From positions 52,660,501-52,724,500 of the forward strand of contig NC_133030.1 in NCBI RefSeq assembly GCF_048771995.1: DNA of 64,000 nt, read 5' to 3'. A program made the position numbers and the translations under genes. This DNA is from Taeniopygia guttata. Its lineage: Eukaryota > Chordata > Aves > Passeriformes > Estrildidae. Under the pieces are notes generated by a model. The model ran no database searches, was not told the DNA's origin, and saw only the letters and a program-made list of their open reading frames with translations. Within the stretch, counting starts at the first letter, position 1; the number at the start of each line of letters is the position of its first letter. This document shows positions 1 through 14,679 of this stretch, in pieces.

Positions 1-1447
1 GGCTCTGATCATTTTTAGTGGCGCGGAGATAATCTGTCAGACATAGGAACCATTCTAGCGCCGAGCAGCCAGAGCAGCAAAGATCCCCATATTTATAATC
101 TTATTTTTAGTCTCTTCGTTTCCAGAGCAAATAAACTGGAGGATTTACATTTTGGGTACAACTCGAGCTTTGTTTTTCAGCCATGATGTACATTGATTTT
201 GATAGCATGCAGGATGTACCAGGCTTAATTGATCAGTTCTGCTTGCATATTTGAGCTTATTTGTTGTAGTCCCTGCTTTGCCTTCATTAGAAGTGAATGT
301 AACGCTCAGGAAAGTTCCCAGAATTGACAACTCCGGAAACCAAAATTCCAGCTGAACAGAGCGAATCAAAGCAAATTTATTACGCCCATGTGCTCCCTGC
401 AGCTTAACCCCTGTTCTTTAGGTCAGCCTTATTGCTGGGATCACCAACAGCATCACCCATGAGGACCAGTCCTATTGATGAGGATACTCTGATCTGCTTG
501 CCTGCCTGTTAAAATGTGCAGTGGACTGAACAATCCTCCTGGTGCTTCCAGCTGGGCCCTCTGGAGTGGCTCTCTGATCCTGAGCTGGCCTTCTGGAGGC
601 TCAGGAGTAGAAAGTATGGCAGGGTGGTGGCAAATGATGTAGTGCACCAAGGGAGCAGCACACCCTGCCACCAGCAGAAGGTTGTGCCCAGTCTGCCCAT
701 AAAGCTTCCAAAGCTTTACCTTAACTCTGTTTCTTTCAATAAGTCTGTCTCTGGACTAGGAACAGTACCACACAGTGAATTTCTCTGTGCCAAGAAAAAG
801 AGTAGCTACTGCTATGCATGGTACTTCTGTTTTGTTTGCAGCTGAGGTACTTGCAGAGAATAGTGAAGGCTGTGAGAAAGGAAGTTTTCATGCTAGCTGA
901 ACTGGGAGGCATATTTCCACACAAACCCTGTGCAAGTAATGAAAAGAGAGAGAGGAAAACAAAGAGGTGGAAGTTCTTTGGCAGGCAATGTGTCTAGGTT
1001 AGACCTAACTCCTCAGGGAGCAATAAAAGTATCCCCCAGGAGCCATCCTAGTGCCTAGGGAGCAGGGAGCAGTGATCAGTCTCCTGATCCTCCTGTACAT
1101 GGGACAGCCCCTTTGGCCACCTGGGATCTGCTCAGCCCCTCAAGCCTTATCTGCTGCCATCACCACTCCCAGAACTGCATCTGTGCGAGATCTGTGATGG
1201 TAAAACAGCTCCACCTCCCCTTCCGACCCCCTGATCGCTGAGCACATCATCATCTTGCATGGTTTGCTGTACAGAAGGATTGCTGCTGCTGCTCTTGCAC
1301 AGAGTATCCAGAGCAAAGAATTCCTAGATGCAAGTCTGGCATCCTTGAGAGATCTGCTGATCAGAGAGGAAGCCTTTCTGCTGTCACCGTTACCCTGCAC
1401 GGCCTGGAGTCTTCAACTGGGGACCACAGAAGTGACTGTCCTACAGG

Positions 1448-1512
1448 CTGTATAATAATAAAAATAATAACAATAACAACAACAGTAATACTAATACTAA
1501 CACTAATATGCA
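1448..1512. repeat. Degenerate trinucleotide-like (ATA/ACA/ACT) tract
   Basis: A run of imperfect three-base units changes from ATA through ACA to ACT and AAT over about 60 bases. It reads as an old, decayed microsatellite. Confidence 0.6.
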
Positions 1513-2539
1513 GAGAATTTGAGACACATGCTGACTCTCTTCTTACTTCACCACTGACATCAGCAGCCCTTCCCATGTTTTAAACCTTGAGCCAAGGTCT
1601 CTCCTCACTGCTGGGGGCTGGGGCAAGGTGGGCTGTGGGAGCCACAGGTGCCTGCTGCCATCCCTTCCCCTTCCTGCACACAGCAATGCTTTTGTTCTTC
1701 ACTTCACTTACCTGACCTGACAGACTGGAAAAGCTGCCGTGGGGCTTGGGAGGGGACCCTGCCCACTACTGAGCACCAGCCCTGCTGGAAGCAGCATTCC
1801 TACCAGAGCAGGAGCTGTTCATTTCCATAGGCAGAGCTGAGCATTGCCAGGTTGAAAGCAGGGGGAGGGGAAAGAGGAAGATGCAAGAGGTTTTTTTGCA
1901 TGTAGTGTCTTCAAGTATCATTTTATTGCCATTTCAATCCCAGAAGCATGTTGTTTTGGAGCTTGTAGATACAGTTTGACTAGTGCTCACTACTGAATAC
2001 TATCTGGATCAGACTCCTGATAAATTGAAGCAAAAATGTGTTTGGCTGCTGATATTTTCATGTATGTCCTTAGAGGAAGATTATTTTGCAGCCTCTGTAC
2101 TTATCAGGTGTGTTAGACAGGTAAGTCTACTCATTTTATTTTCACTGGGTGAGCTGAATCCTCTCCTAGGGTAAGTGGGAGCAGCTCAGCTAACTTAAAT
2201 GGATTTTATACCTGTCTATAATTTGGTGCCCCTTCCTTTGTCCCCCAGCTATTTTAAGAGGCCACACATAATGCTCTTAATAAGAATATAATAAAGACTT
2301 TTAGTTTGGAAGTACAGTGGGCACTGGGAGGAAAATGGATGTGGGCGTGGGGGAGCCCAAGATGGGCATAGACCCTGCAGTACCTCCCTGTCAGCTGGCA
2401 GCTGAGACAGAACTTTCTGGGTGCAGGAGGGAGCTTTTAGGTGCTGGACAGATGTACTTTTGCAAACTTCTTCCTTTAAATGCAAGATTTTGACACTAAT
2501 GCGAGAGACATCTGCTGGAAAAGAGTGGGCTGGCTCCAG

Positions 2540-2605
2540 GGAGAGGCAGTAATGAGATACCAGGCCTTTGTCTCTGGATTACTGGTTCAAACCCGGGCCA
2601 GATAG
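2540..2605 (+). repeat. Possible tRNA-derived SINE relic (B-box-like sequence)
   Basis: The sequence GGTTCAAACCC near 2,584 fits the RNA polymerase III B-box consensus. A loosely A-box-like stretch lies upstream, but no cloverleaf can be folded. It could be a decayed MIR-type or other tRNA-derived SINE, or a chance match. Confidence 0.25.
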
Positions 2606-3150
2606 GAGTGGCTGGGAGTCAGTACTGCCTGACAGCTGCTAAATAGTTGGTGTCAATGGGGCTGGTGTCCTTGGTCAACTTTCTCATTAACAGGTGTCCC
2701 CCTCTCCGCACCTCAAAGAGAAACCAATTATCAGCCTCATCCCTGGCAGGGCCTCATTCCTCCCTGGGTACCATTACTGGATCACCAGGATGAGCTTGGA
2801 AATGTGGTCCCAGCCAGGGGTGGGGGGTGCTGATGGGGAAAAATGTCTGATGCTGTACTGCCCCTTCCCTTCACTGCCCCTGAGATAGACAGAGGGGTTA
2901 AGCCTTTAAAGATACTAAGCCTTGTTGTTTCAGTGATTTCACACACTCCTGCTCTTTACTGTCATAGTGCTAAAATACTCTAGTCTTCTTCTTAAATCTT
3001 AGGGAAGTTGTCCCTGCCCTTCAGAGACCTGTTCAAGGCAAGAGATGGCAGATCTGTATCTACAGCAGCCAAACAAAGGGAATGCAAACTAAGGAGATTT
3101 TTTTGATCACTTCATTAAACTGCTTTAAATTTTAGGCTAATAGTTTCATC

Positions 3151-3151
3151 A

Positions 3152-3182
<31 letters not shown>

Positions 3183-3295
3183 CAAAACAAAACAAAACAA
3201 AAAAAAAACAAAAAACAAAAAAAAAAACCCCAAAAAACACGCAAAAAAACCCAAAAAAAACTCCAAAAAAAAACCCCCCCCAAAAAAAAAATCAA
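3151..3295. repeat. AAAAC pentanucleotide array and A-rich tract
   Basis: About ten AAAAC units grade into A runs broken by short C runs. It is a low-complexity microsatellite. Open frames read through it are artefacts of the repeat. Confidence 0.9.
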
Positions 3296-3929
3296 TGCAA
3301 TACCATAAGTTTAAAAATCTCAGAAGTGCAACTTTTATATATTTGCATTTGACAACTGAAATGCAAAAGGCTTGGAAGAGTAAGAAATGCAACTATGACT
3401 TTAACATACTGCAAATTCTCTTTTGGCTAAGTAAAAATAGGACTTACTTTCACTTACAGCATGATCAGTCTTACATGAATCTTAAATTCATAAGACAGAA
3501 AAAGTGAAATTAGTTTGCAGTTGATAAATGATATCATATATTTTTAAAATAAAAATCATTATGGTAACTAATTATATCGTTATTTAATGTAAAACTTGTG
3601 ATGAGAAGGCAATCTGGTGCCTCAGTGAGCTTAATATTTCCTCTTCTCAGACTCCATCCTACAATCCTGCATAACTCCTGCTGTGAACCTAAAACACAGC
3701 AGTTGCTGCAGGGGGGAAAAATGGACAAATAATGAAAGCTGTTGCCTGTCCACGTGCTACTTCATTAGCAGAATCACCAAATGAGATCCAGGCCTCAGAT
3801 CAGTGATTGTCTTTCACCTGTCACATACCAGAGGTCAAACCTTGCTCAAGAATTGCAGAAAGTGTCTCCCTCAGCTGATGGCTGAGACATAAAAGTCTCC
3901 TGCCCCTGAGCTGAGCAAAAGCAATCCAT

Positions 3930-3996
3930 CATGTTAGAGCAGCCTAGATGGACTAAGTGGTCATTGTGGGTCCCTTCCAACTGAAATATTCTCTTC
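3930..3996 (+). mobile_element. CR1 LINE, short 3' end fragment
   Basis: The segment ends with GGGTCCCTTCCAACTGAAATA, a close match to the characteristic CR1 3' end (GGTCCCTTCCAACCCAAA...). Only the last 60-70 bases are recognisable, as is usual for 5'-truncated avian CR1 copies. Confidence 0.65.
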
Positions 3997-6900
3997 TAGC
4001 CCAATTTGCACACACCTGTAACAGTGGTAGCTCACATGCAAAGCAGGAATAATGTTGAAGAGCTCAAAATCACTTTTAAAATTACTAGGGGAGACAACTT
4101 ATTTCTGCTACAGAAAAATCAAAGGGGAATTAAAATAGAGTGACCATTTTGTACAGCCTTTTTTTTTTTTCAGTCTCAGTGGAAATTGTTCTCTTGTTTT
4201 TAAGTCACTGACTACACTTAATCACCACTAAGAAGGCTGGTTTCCCTCTAACTGGGTTGGCCAAAAGAAAACTGAAGTTTCTATGAAAATGAGGGGGGAA
4301 AGGGAAATAGAATAGGATCTGTGTTACCTGAGGCATCAGGGAGAGAGCCACACTGAAACTTGCTTTGCAAAATAGGATCTGAAAAAGAAATCTTGAAGGA
4401 CAGAGCAGCCCGAGGTGCTGGCAGCAGGAGAGCACATCTCCCTCATCCTCACTGCTCTGACTCTGTCCACAGCCAGGTTTGGGCAAAAAGGCTCTCACCT
4501 GTAACTGGGGACTAATGGGAAAGTTTCCAGTTTGGGTTTCTTTCTTTGCACTCCTTCTGAAGGTGATGCTTTCAGGCAGGTTATCATTTTCCTGTAGCTT
4601 TGGCAACACAGTAGTTAGCATGATCATAATATGATTATTACTGTGTGAGAATAGGAAATTAGCTATGAATATGATGAGCAGTTATCAGTGTCCAACTGAT
4701 TGTGTTATAACAATGCCACAGATAGGGAAAAACTAATTTGACTTTTTTCAAAGTAGTTTATTTAGTATAATTTAAATTCTCTTTTTTGTAGCCTTAAGAT
4801 ACAGTTTTTATAGATATAATTTTTTTTATGTTCAGAAATGCACAAAATCATCTCTAATACATTTCTCACTTTTTAAAAACCCCCCATACTGCTAACTGGG
4901 TGATCAGATAAGAATCTTATTCACACTGAAACAACTATAAAAACAATTTATTTACAACTGCAATGGTACTAAAATTAAATCCAAGTGTGAGAGCTGCTTC
5001 TTGCTGAAGGTCTCTGAATGTCCTTCGAGTTTATAATAAGTTCTCATGGGACACATGAATTCATGCCCTTAATCCATTCTGACTTTAAAAGTCCAGCTTT
5101 TTTTATGAAATGTCTCATTATACAAGCTCTTGCTTCAGCAAATCCACTCCCATCACTTTTCTCTGAAGTCTGTTTAATACAACACCTTCTGAATTATTTA
5201 ATGGGCAAATATATGGATTAAATAAAGCAAACACATCTACTAGAGCTTCTATATGCCTGACAAACTTTTGTCCAAAACTTTCAAACATTCAACAGCTGTC
5301 ATATAAAATCTCTAAGCTTCAGACTTGGTCAGAATTGTGGTGTCTGTGACACAGCTCAGCCGTTCCTGAAGCTGTGGCAACAGGTCCTTAAGGATCTCTT
5401 CCCACTCTGAAAAAATGACAAATCCCAGAAAAGTAGCAAGTCAGGGATCTGATCATGGAAAACCATCTTGGTGCTAACAATAGAATCAATCAGAGCAGCT
5501 TTTCCCCTGCCCCAGTGTGTGATAAGGACTGCCCAGGTACACTCAGGGGTCATGTCCACCATTTCCCTGCTCTGTTGCTCCCCAGTCTCTGCTGTGTGAT
5601 TTTCACCTTCGGCCACAGCTTTTTTTCCTATGGCTTACATTTTGTTCAGTGCTCTGAAATTCAATTCTAGATTGCATTTCCATTTTTTGGAGTGATATAT
5701 AGTCCATGGTGAATGTTTACCCATGTATGTGTAAGCCAGTCTGGAGTCTGTCTCTGATTAATTTGAATTTAAATCTGCATTTCATTTCTCCTGACCTTTG
5801 AAATCTCCCTCATGGCTACTCATCAGGAAACCTTGAGATGATAAATTAGAAATTCTTTTAGATCTTGGATCAGACTGGAATAATAATCACACCACTTCCC
5901 AGTTACCAATTTCAGGATTTGTTAGTCTGTTTCCAGAGCCTGTGGATTGTTTAAGTCAAAAGAGTTGCAGATATTAAACTGGAAACATTTCTATATTTGA
6001 ATTTAAGAGCAGAAAAAAGTTGCCTTCCCTTCCCATGGCTCTTTCAGACATTTAAACAAGACATTCTCACCACAGTTTTAGATTATTAGTGACCCTTTTC
6101 TAAAACTGTTCTGACCCCAAGGCTTCTTCACATGCCTTGATTCGTTTTATTCATAGCTGAATTGTGACATAAAAGCAGAAGCCAGATGAATCTGTTAAAG
6201 CTAAGAAATTGAACTACTGTTTTATTATTCCTAGCAATTTAGGTGCAAATGAAGAAGGTGTGGAAGTCTGAAAAAGCTGGGCACAGAGCAGCCAGGAAGT
6301 TTGGGACCCTGTGGCAGCAGAACACTGAAGACATAGGGGAGTGGAGGAGTGCCAGGAGGCACACGGGTGGCACACGACTTTTAAAGTATCTCTTTTCCTT
6401 AGCAGAGGGATTTGCTGTTTAGGAAGAAGTCTCAGAGCCTGTAGCTGAGCACCACCAGCCATAAAGCTAAGTTGCTAAATGGGCAGAGGTAGTGGGGGAA
6501 AAAAATTGCACAACTTTAATGTCTCACTAATTCCATTCACTGGAATAATTTGTAATAATTATCCGTAAGTAGTCCATCAATGAAAGAAGCATCTCAGTGC
6601 CCCAGCAAAGGAAGCCAAAAAATTGCTTTCAGTCCCAATGACATCACCATCCAAATACCTGTGATGTGTTTTAAAGCTCTGGCTTATGAGCTGTCTCTAA
6701 ACTCCATTTGAATGATACACCCTGACTGCATTATCCATGATATTTTCATTTTTTAGTGGCTTATTTTAAAACTTTTCACATGGAAGCTTGGATGACAAAT
6801 TATCCCGGCTAAAATCCTGGTCCAAATGAAGTCAAGGACTGTGCTGAAGATTTTGGCTCCGTGATCTGCAGAAAACAGGTCTGATTTCTCACATCTGTAG

Positions 6901-7720
6901 TTATATTGAAATTTTTTTTCTTGTTTGGTGTCAAAATAATGGAATTATACCTGTGTTAAACAAGATGTTGGCAGTCCTTCAAATGAGTATACAGTAGACA
7001 GAAAATAATTTCCCCTCTAAATGCCAGTAAACAATTTTTCATAAATATACTCCACAAAGGAACTCAGTCTAGTTTCAGCAAGACTTCATGGACCCTTCCT
7101 TAATGAACCATATGACATAATAAAGTCTTAGCACATAGCAGACAAGGTCAGTTCCAAAATTTAACTTGATAATACTAAGTACATGCAATTAGCTTCTTAG
7201 AAATTCAGCATTCTTGTTCTGATTTGCCAGTTAACTTTGCATCTTTACAAAGATATCTCAAATCCAACATCCCAGAATGATGCAAATAATAAGAGTGACT
7301 TAATTTGGGAGCTATTAGAAAAGTAACTTCCCTTGACATGCAGCTGGGTTTGCAGCAAAGTACTTCCCCACTCCTTTTACAGCAGAAAGTTGCTCCTTCT
7401 GACACTTAATGTAAGATTTTTCTTTAAGGTTTTAACAATCAATTATTTGACCTGGGAAATTCCAGCCCTATCAAATACAGTGAAAAGACAGGCTTGAAAG
7501 CAAGGTTTGCATCTTAGAGTTCAGTAGGAGTTTTGCAATAAATGTCATGGGTTGGCAGTGTTCCTTTAAGCTGGCACTTAAAGGGAAGACAGCCTAAGAA
7601 TGCATTGTGTTTACACTGCAAAATTACTCAGATATAAAATTCATAATTTCAAGAATTTTTATAAAATTTTAATCCTTATAATCTATTTTTTCAAATTGAT
7701 ATTTATATTCTAATCTATTT

Positions 7721-7830
7721 CTATTCTATTCTATTCTATTCTATTCTATTCTATTCTATTCTATTCTATTCTATTCTATTCTATTCTATTCTATTCCATT
7801 CCATTCCATTCCATTCCATTCCATTCCATT
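7721..7830. repeat. Two-part pentanucleotide microsatellite (CTATT)15(CCATT)7
   Basis: Fifteen uninterrupted CTATT units (7,721-7,795) switch abruptly to seven CCATT units (7,796-7,830). Related degenerate CTATT-like sequence flanks the left side. The purity suggests recent or ongoing slippage. Confidence 0.95.
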
Positions 7831-10800
7831 CTTTTCTACTCCTTTCTGTTCCAAGCTTTATTAATCTTTTCAGTGATTTACTGGATTCCTGTACCTTGCT
7901 GATACCCAGGACATGATAGATTTGTGACAAGGTGGTACTAGACTGGGAGCCTGACTTGCATTCTATGCCAAAGTCCTAGTCCTGGAGATTTCTGGTCAGC
8001 AATTACAAATGTCATAGAAATATCACAGAACTGCTGAGTTCATCACAATTGTAGATGTTGTATGGTTTAAATTCAATCCATGGGGCTATGAAGTCTTTGA
8101 AATGGCCCCAGGTGATATGAAAGCTTAACCCTGAGGAGGTGGCAGAGCTCGTGTGACCCAGTTTCAAAGGCTTGGTGTTGCCACCAGGAGGGAGGAGACT
8201 GGCAGACCCTCCTTTTGCCCAAGCCCAGAAGAATTCCCTTTGCATGGGAGGAGCTGCTCACAGGTATAGGAGAGCTCAGATGCATAATCCAGAAGGATGT
8301 GAAATTAATAGGGGGAAATGGGATGTCAGGGATGGAGCATGCGTTCATGTGCCCGTGCACAGGAGGGAGTGGGCTGGCTGCTTCTGCAGTTTTGAAGCAT
8401 TTCTCTAACAGCAACAGACAGATAGCCCAAGCATATATTACTGCTTCTCTGCTTTGTTGCTCATTGCCCAGACAATCTGGTGATAAGCACAGAAAAATGC
8501 CCAGGGAGAGAAATGCAGCAAAAATCTCAGTGTTCTTTCCTGCGTTCACATCTCTTCTGCAATATTAGCCAAAGCAGACAGATGCCCAGACATCATCCTG
8601 TATCAGCCCACCCAGAGATCTCAAAGCAGAAAAACATGGGAGTAATTGTAAGGCACGAGGATGTTTTGTTTTGCATGGAGCGTATCTCCATTTGGTAGTA
8701 ACCATTTTAAAGTCTGGAAGAATTTTGCACTCACTAAGCTGATTTTACAAGCAAAGAGAAGTGCTTGTCAGCAAAGGTTAATGTAGCTGTCACTGCAGGA
8801 GAGCCCTGTGGGTAGAAAGTCTCATCTGGCTGTTTTTTAAAGGGCAAGAGTCATCACTGGGAAGGAGGAATTTTTCCATTTCTAGGAACCTTTCACATCA
8901 TTATAGTGAACTGCTGCATCAGTTACCACTTCTCTACAGTTTCTCTGTTTTTATGATTAGCAATATTTGTGTCTATTATATATATTTAAAAGTCTTGTAA
9001 GATGTTCTTGTCCAAAATGAGTAGGTCTTTATTTGAGAATATGAAAAGAGAACTTCTGTGTGTTTTTATGGCTTGAACTGGTACAATCAGAGTACAGCCA
9101 AATATAAAAGACCTATCTCCCCTTTTTATTGATGGAAACAGAGGAAAGAAGAGACTAAGCACTGAAATTAGGCTACGTACTCTAACCTCCTGCCTCAGGT
9201 ATGCTGAACACCTTTAATGTTGGTGGTCTTGAATCCAAGTCTCCAGCATCCAGGCTACCTGCTTACTGTTGGGTAGGCTTAACCCTCCTTAAAGCATCAA
9301 AGGTGAGATCTGTACAGATATGTGTTAAATACTCCTAATTCATGTAGTGCAGTTGCAACAGAGAGATATTTGGCCACATCAGGCTGGCCCGACCATGGAG
9401 GGTCTCACACTGGAGATATCCAGACCCTGTGGTCAGCTTCCATTTAGACCTTTAGGATGTCACTGGCACAGCCAGGGGACACACACACACTCCATGTCAC
9501 AGCAAAAAGCCAAGAATGATCCTGGGACTCCCAAATAGCAGATGGCTTTATTTCCCCCTGGTTACCAGGAGATGGAGTCGTGCCACATGAACCATCAGTG
9601 AAGGCAATGCTTTGCCTCATAGAGAAGACCTTTAGTTGAGATATTCAGGACATTTTCTCTTGGAGCTTACAAATAAGAAAGCTGGCAATGCTGAATGTTT
9701 GGATGAATAGGCATGGAGGGGAAGAAGGCAAAGTGTGAGCATTCCCTTGTGAGGACAGTGCTGTGAACAAGCCTGTTTCCCAAACAAGTTTATAGAGGTT
9801 GATAAAGATGCCATTGGATTCAGCTCACATGGCAGCTCTATTTGTATGGTAACAACTCTTAGGTGTAGCTGAACTAGATTTGAAACAAAGACTCTGAGGT
9901 GAAAACCTGGATTTGGATCCACTAGAGACCAAACCACCATACACGTCACATAAAGAATAGAGAAAAGTACTAATCCTTAACCCAGATCCATCCCATTATC
10001 TCTGCCATGTCAGATACAGGAAATATCCATATGCTAGCAAGCTATGCATTGGATATCACAATTTAACTGAGAGTCTGTTGACAGAAGAGTTTGTACCCTG
10101 CAGAACTTCATTCATGGAAGCTCAGAGCAGCTACAAGTTTTGCATTACCCCAACAGCTCAGCTGTCTCCTCCAGTGGAGTCCAGAGGCAATCCATCCAGG
10201 AACACCTCCATGCCTTCCTTGGGCTTTGAGTGACCCTGAAAGGCCACCTTCTCTGCTCCTCAATCCACAGCATTTAGGAGCAGTAAAGAGCTGAGAGGCC
10301 CTGAGAAGCTGCTTTCAGACAAGGGATAAATGGTGGTTATTTCATGGAGCACTGCCTGGATTGCATAAAACAGAGTCAGCATCTAGAAATAGCACGGGAT
10401 CCTCCTTAGCTGATGAATAGCCAAAGCACCGGGAGCAGGGATGCTTTTTTCACTGCTGATGCTTGCTCAGAGGGGATTTCCTTCTGCTCCTGACCCAGAT
10501 GTTGATACAGGGCTCTGCTCAATCTAGCTTGGGTTACTGCAGGATGCCCCAAGGGCATCCAGAAATAGCAATGCTGTGCGATCTCCAGTGACCTCCCAGT
10601 TATCTCTGTGTGAAAATCAGGCTGTTAATTTTGACATATATTAGCTGTAGTTAGTTCAAGACCTCCTTATCTGACCTCCCCTTTGCTTGACTGTTGGGGC
10701 TGTGGGAGGTAATCAGACCATCATTTCCCAGATATGACCTGTTCAGGGCTTGTGACAGGTCACTGACAGGAAAAACCCCTTTGCTCCTGAGCTTTGCTCC

Positions 10801-13800
10801 TTCCTGCCTGCAAAAGCCAAAGCTGACAACTCCTGACACCCATCAGGTCCCCACTGAAAATGCTGCAGCCAAGGCTGAGGCCAGGGAAGAGCCAAGAGTA
10901 GAATCTGCTTTAAACCTGTGTACTCCTACAGCAACAGATACCATCGCTCATTAATTAAACATTAAATAAATACAGCTCTAATTTGCAGTTATTTCCAGCA
11001 GATCTTAAAAAACTGCAAAAATAAAAATTCTGCACAACACCTAGAGTCTGTTGATGTGGTTGTGCCTTTTTGGTTTTCACAGCTATGTTTCTGCAAAGCT
11101 TTTAAAGTGCCACATCTGCTTTTGAGCGTTTTGAACTATGTCAGGTTGACTCATAAATCATAACTGATATTCAGACTATGAGACATTTTGCTTATGGCAA
11201 AATAACTCTAAGTGTCTGAAAATGCCATTCTTTCAAAACTTAGGAATTAATTCCATTATTTAGGTCAATAGGACTTTAGAGCCGGAATTGCAAAAGTCTA
11301 GGGGCACATTCAGACAGTGGAAGTGCCAAAGATGTTGAAGCACATCAGACACTAAGCCTATGTGGACACCAGTGGCAGGCAGGCACCTAACCCACTTGGA
11401 TCTGCAAAAGGCCATCATGAACTTGCATATTCCTTTATCAGAGAAAGTAATTCTTTGAGTATTTCATGAAGACACTGGATTTGATTGGAAACCACGGGCA
11501 GTGTGATTACCAGATGCCTGCTGGCCCCAGGGCAGATATGCAAGGGATGTAACTACCCAAGAGTTGCCAGATTGGTTCAGGATTCTCCAGGTACCCTGCA
11601 GTATGCATGGTCTGCACAGCCACGATCCCTGTTCCTCCAGAAAAGAGCCCACTAGAATATCGACATGGACTTCTGCAATTTCTTTTTTTTTTTTTATTTC
11701 CTATTTTGTCCTTCCTGAAAATTTCTTTGGCCTCTAGGTATGTTTTTTATGAAATACATGTCTGAGGGCTTGGTTGAGCTGTCAGTGTTATACACCTCAT
11801 TTCTCAGAAAGATTTCAGAAATACTAAATTTGTAATATCTCTGGGTTTAGACCAGCATCCATTCTTTGCTGCATAACCTGATTACTTTGGGGAAGAATCT
11901 TTCAAGTTTCAGCTGGATTTTATTGGCTATGACTTGTATTTTCAACGATTAGAAAATATCTGAACAACCTGTTTATTAGCTTTTTGTCCTTCAATAGGGG
12001 TGGTGTAATAGCAGCATTGGCTGCTGCTAGTTTTCTTCCAACAAAGTAACATTTTTGTGGTTCTTAATCAAAAAAACCTTATTCTCTCCAAACTAGAGAT
12101 GGAACCGAATGATCCTGGGACAAATGCCTGGATCCAAATGGGATTTTTTCCTTTTGAGTATGAGCTCAAGCTATGATTAATCACCTTTTCTTTCAGTGGA
12201 ATATACTAGCTTCTGTTAGTGAGCTTTTTCACCTCACAGAGGGAAATGAAAAAGCCGGATATTTTATTATGCCTTGGATCACTGATGAGGAAAGGCTCAT
12301 TTGTACAATTCACTGAGCAAGTCTTTTGGTCTATTTCTTGTTACAGACAAATTATATGGTTATATGTTAAGTTACAACACAAAGTATTCAGATGTTACAT
12401 AAAATCAATACAAAGCTTTCTGGAAAGAAATATACATTTTAATGTCTGTATTTCTCTTGTGGCCAAAAAGGCAAAAAGATCCATGTACTATAAAACAAAG
12501 AGAACCCATTCAAGGGTTGTTACTTATTGTTCTATTGCTGTTACCACAGGGAAAATAGTAGTAATTTTTAAAAATCATTTCTGCATGATCTGCTTTTGTG
12601 TGAACTGATAAGAAAATATGTTCTTTCTGCACATGCAACACATAAGGAACGTTTACTGCCCATATGGTCTCTTGAGGATTCTGACATTAGAATTTCTATG
12701 GTAGCAAGTTGAGAGCAAAAAAAGCAATTATCTGAATGCTGTAAAACTGTGATATTTTCATCCTGCCTGTGCATAAAATGAGAATAAGAAGGACAGGAAA
12801 AGCATTTAACAATGTGTCACCTGTATGGCAATCCTAGATATTATGCACTAAGGTTGAGCTCTGCTGATTTACATCCTCTGCAGGGTTGCCTCCCTGCTTT
12901 GTACAAAAATCTGCCGTGACACATGACACAGAGCCCAGAAATGTGCACCAAAGGCTGAAGGTGCTTCATCACAGCACGATTAAAGGATGTGATGGACTCG
13001 TGTCGTTCCATTAGAAGGAGAAATTAGGTCTTTGATGCTGCAGCAGTTTGTTTCATTCCACATCTGAGTCACCCCAGCATGTCAGGACGCAGTGGGATTT
13101 CCGCTTATTGAACCTCTGACAGCATTCCTGATATCGCACACGGTGCTGCCTGCGCTGCCTTGGCTCCCCAGCTTTCCTGCATTAAACACCTCCTCAACAT
13201 CAAAATGTATTGATAGGCCAGTCACAGCCACAGTGACTCCAGCCACTTGTGTTCCCTGGAAAATCACCTTGAATAGAAGGTGCCCCTTTGTTTTTGACTG
13301 TGCTATACAATCACTCTTTCATCTTTCCTAAGGTTTAATATATTTTTCAATTGTTTGTGTAGAATAGTAAGAGATGTGTGAATGAGCAGTCTCCATGCCA
13401 GTGGATCACAGACTGCCTAGCATGGGTTCTGTCTGTTCAGGTCTTACCTCACTTGCATTGCGGGTTTGTGTGTTCAGGCACACACACATTTTCCTTTATT
13501 TTATTCTCATAATAACAATCTGTCCTCAGTATCTCCACCAGTCAGGAAAATAAAACATGGAGAAGACAAATGAGGAGCATAAGGGTTTTGTGATCAGATG
13601 AGCATTGAGAAAGTAAAGCCTAATTTCCTTTGAGAAGAGCTATAACCCTCTATTTAATTCCTGACTGTTAAGATTTTAGGGATGATGTTCACAGCTGCCT
13701 TGGGCATGAGCAGTGTGTCCTTTGGCTGTTAAAGCTCAGAGCATTAAGCTCCCTTTAAGGATGGACTTCCAGACATGGGGTCTAATATTGGTCATTTGAT

Positions 13801-14679
13801 CAAATGCAATTTGTTTACATTTTTAATCAATGTGCCCACATTCACTCATTCATGCCCACAGTCCCATGAACACTAACAAATTCTAATGTATGCAGGAAGA
13901 GTGAAAAAATCTGGATGTTGCACATTCAAGGAACTCAGTTTGAGGCATATAATGGAGTTTTTTTGAGCTGCAGGGCACCTACAACTATCAGTTCCTTCAA
14001 TGGTCACTAAAGATTTCAGGTTTCATACACCAAAACAAACAATATTTTTTAAACGTGGTTTTTTTTTTGGTGCCTTAATGTTGTGTTGTTTGCAAGCAAA
14101 TATTGCATTTTCACACCTGGCTTCTTCAATTTCATCCATCAATAAAAATGCTAATTTTTAGAATTAATTAAAGTCAAAAACTTCAAAGAACTTCAAGTTC
14201 CTTGGGAATAGGAGTAACCCAATATCTTAACAAAATAAATCAATTAAAAAGCCACCAAAAATAAACTAAAAAAAGAGGACTTGTTTCCAATAGCTGATAT
14301 ACAGCACAAAATATTTAATTGATTGTTTCAGGCCATTAAGCACAAGAATGAGTATTCAAATTAACCAAATTAAAAATTAGTCATTTTAATACAAAACCTT
14401 CCGAGTACAAAATTCTCAAACTACCCTCTGATCTTGGAGAATACTGTTTAAATCAAACTTCATCCCCATTCTGTGACTGCTGCACAGATGCATGTTATTG
14501 CCCTTGGGTAGGAACAAGGGCAACTTTAAATTCAGCATATCAGGTCAAGGGTAACTGTTCCCTTTCTGAGTTTAGTCTCTAGCAATGGCTCAGCAGAGAA
14601 CTCATAAGAAAAGAAAAAAGGTGATTAAAAATATTAATAAACTACACCTTGAGAGATTGCCATGGGGTGGATGAGCATT

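Noticed and set aside
4205-4627. 140-codon minus-strand frame
   Set aside because: No homology recognised and composition typical of intergenic DNA.
8073-8549. 158-codon minus-strand frame in the upstream intergenic region
   Set aside because: No recognisable domain, no splice context, and overlapping frames of similar length on the other strand. Probably chance.
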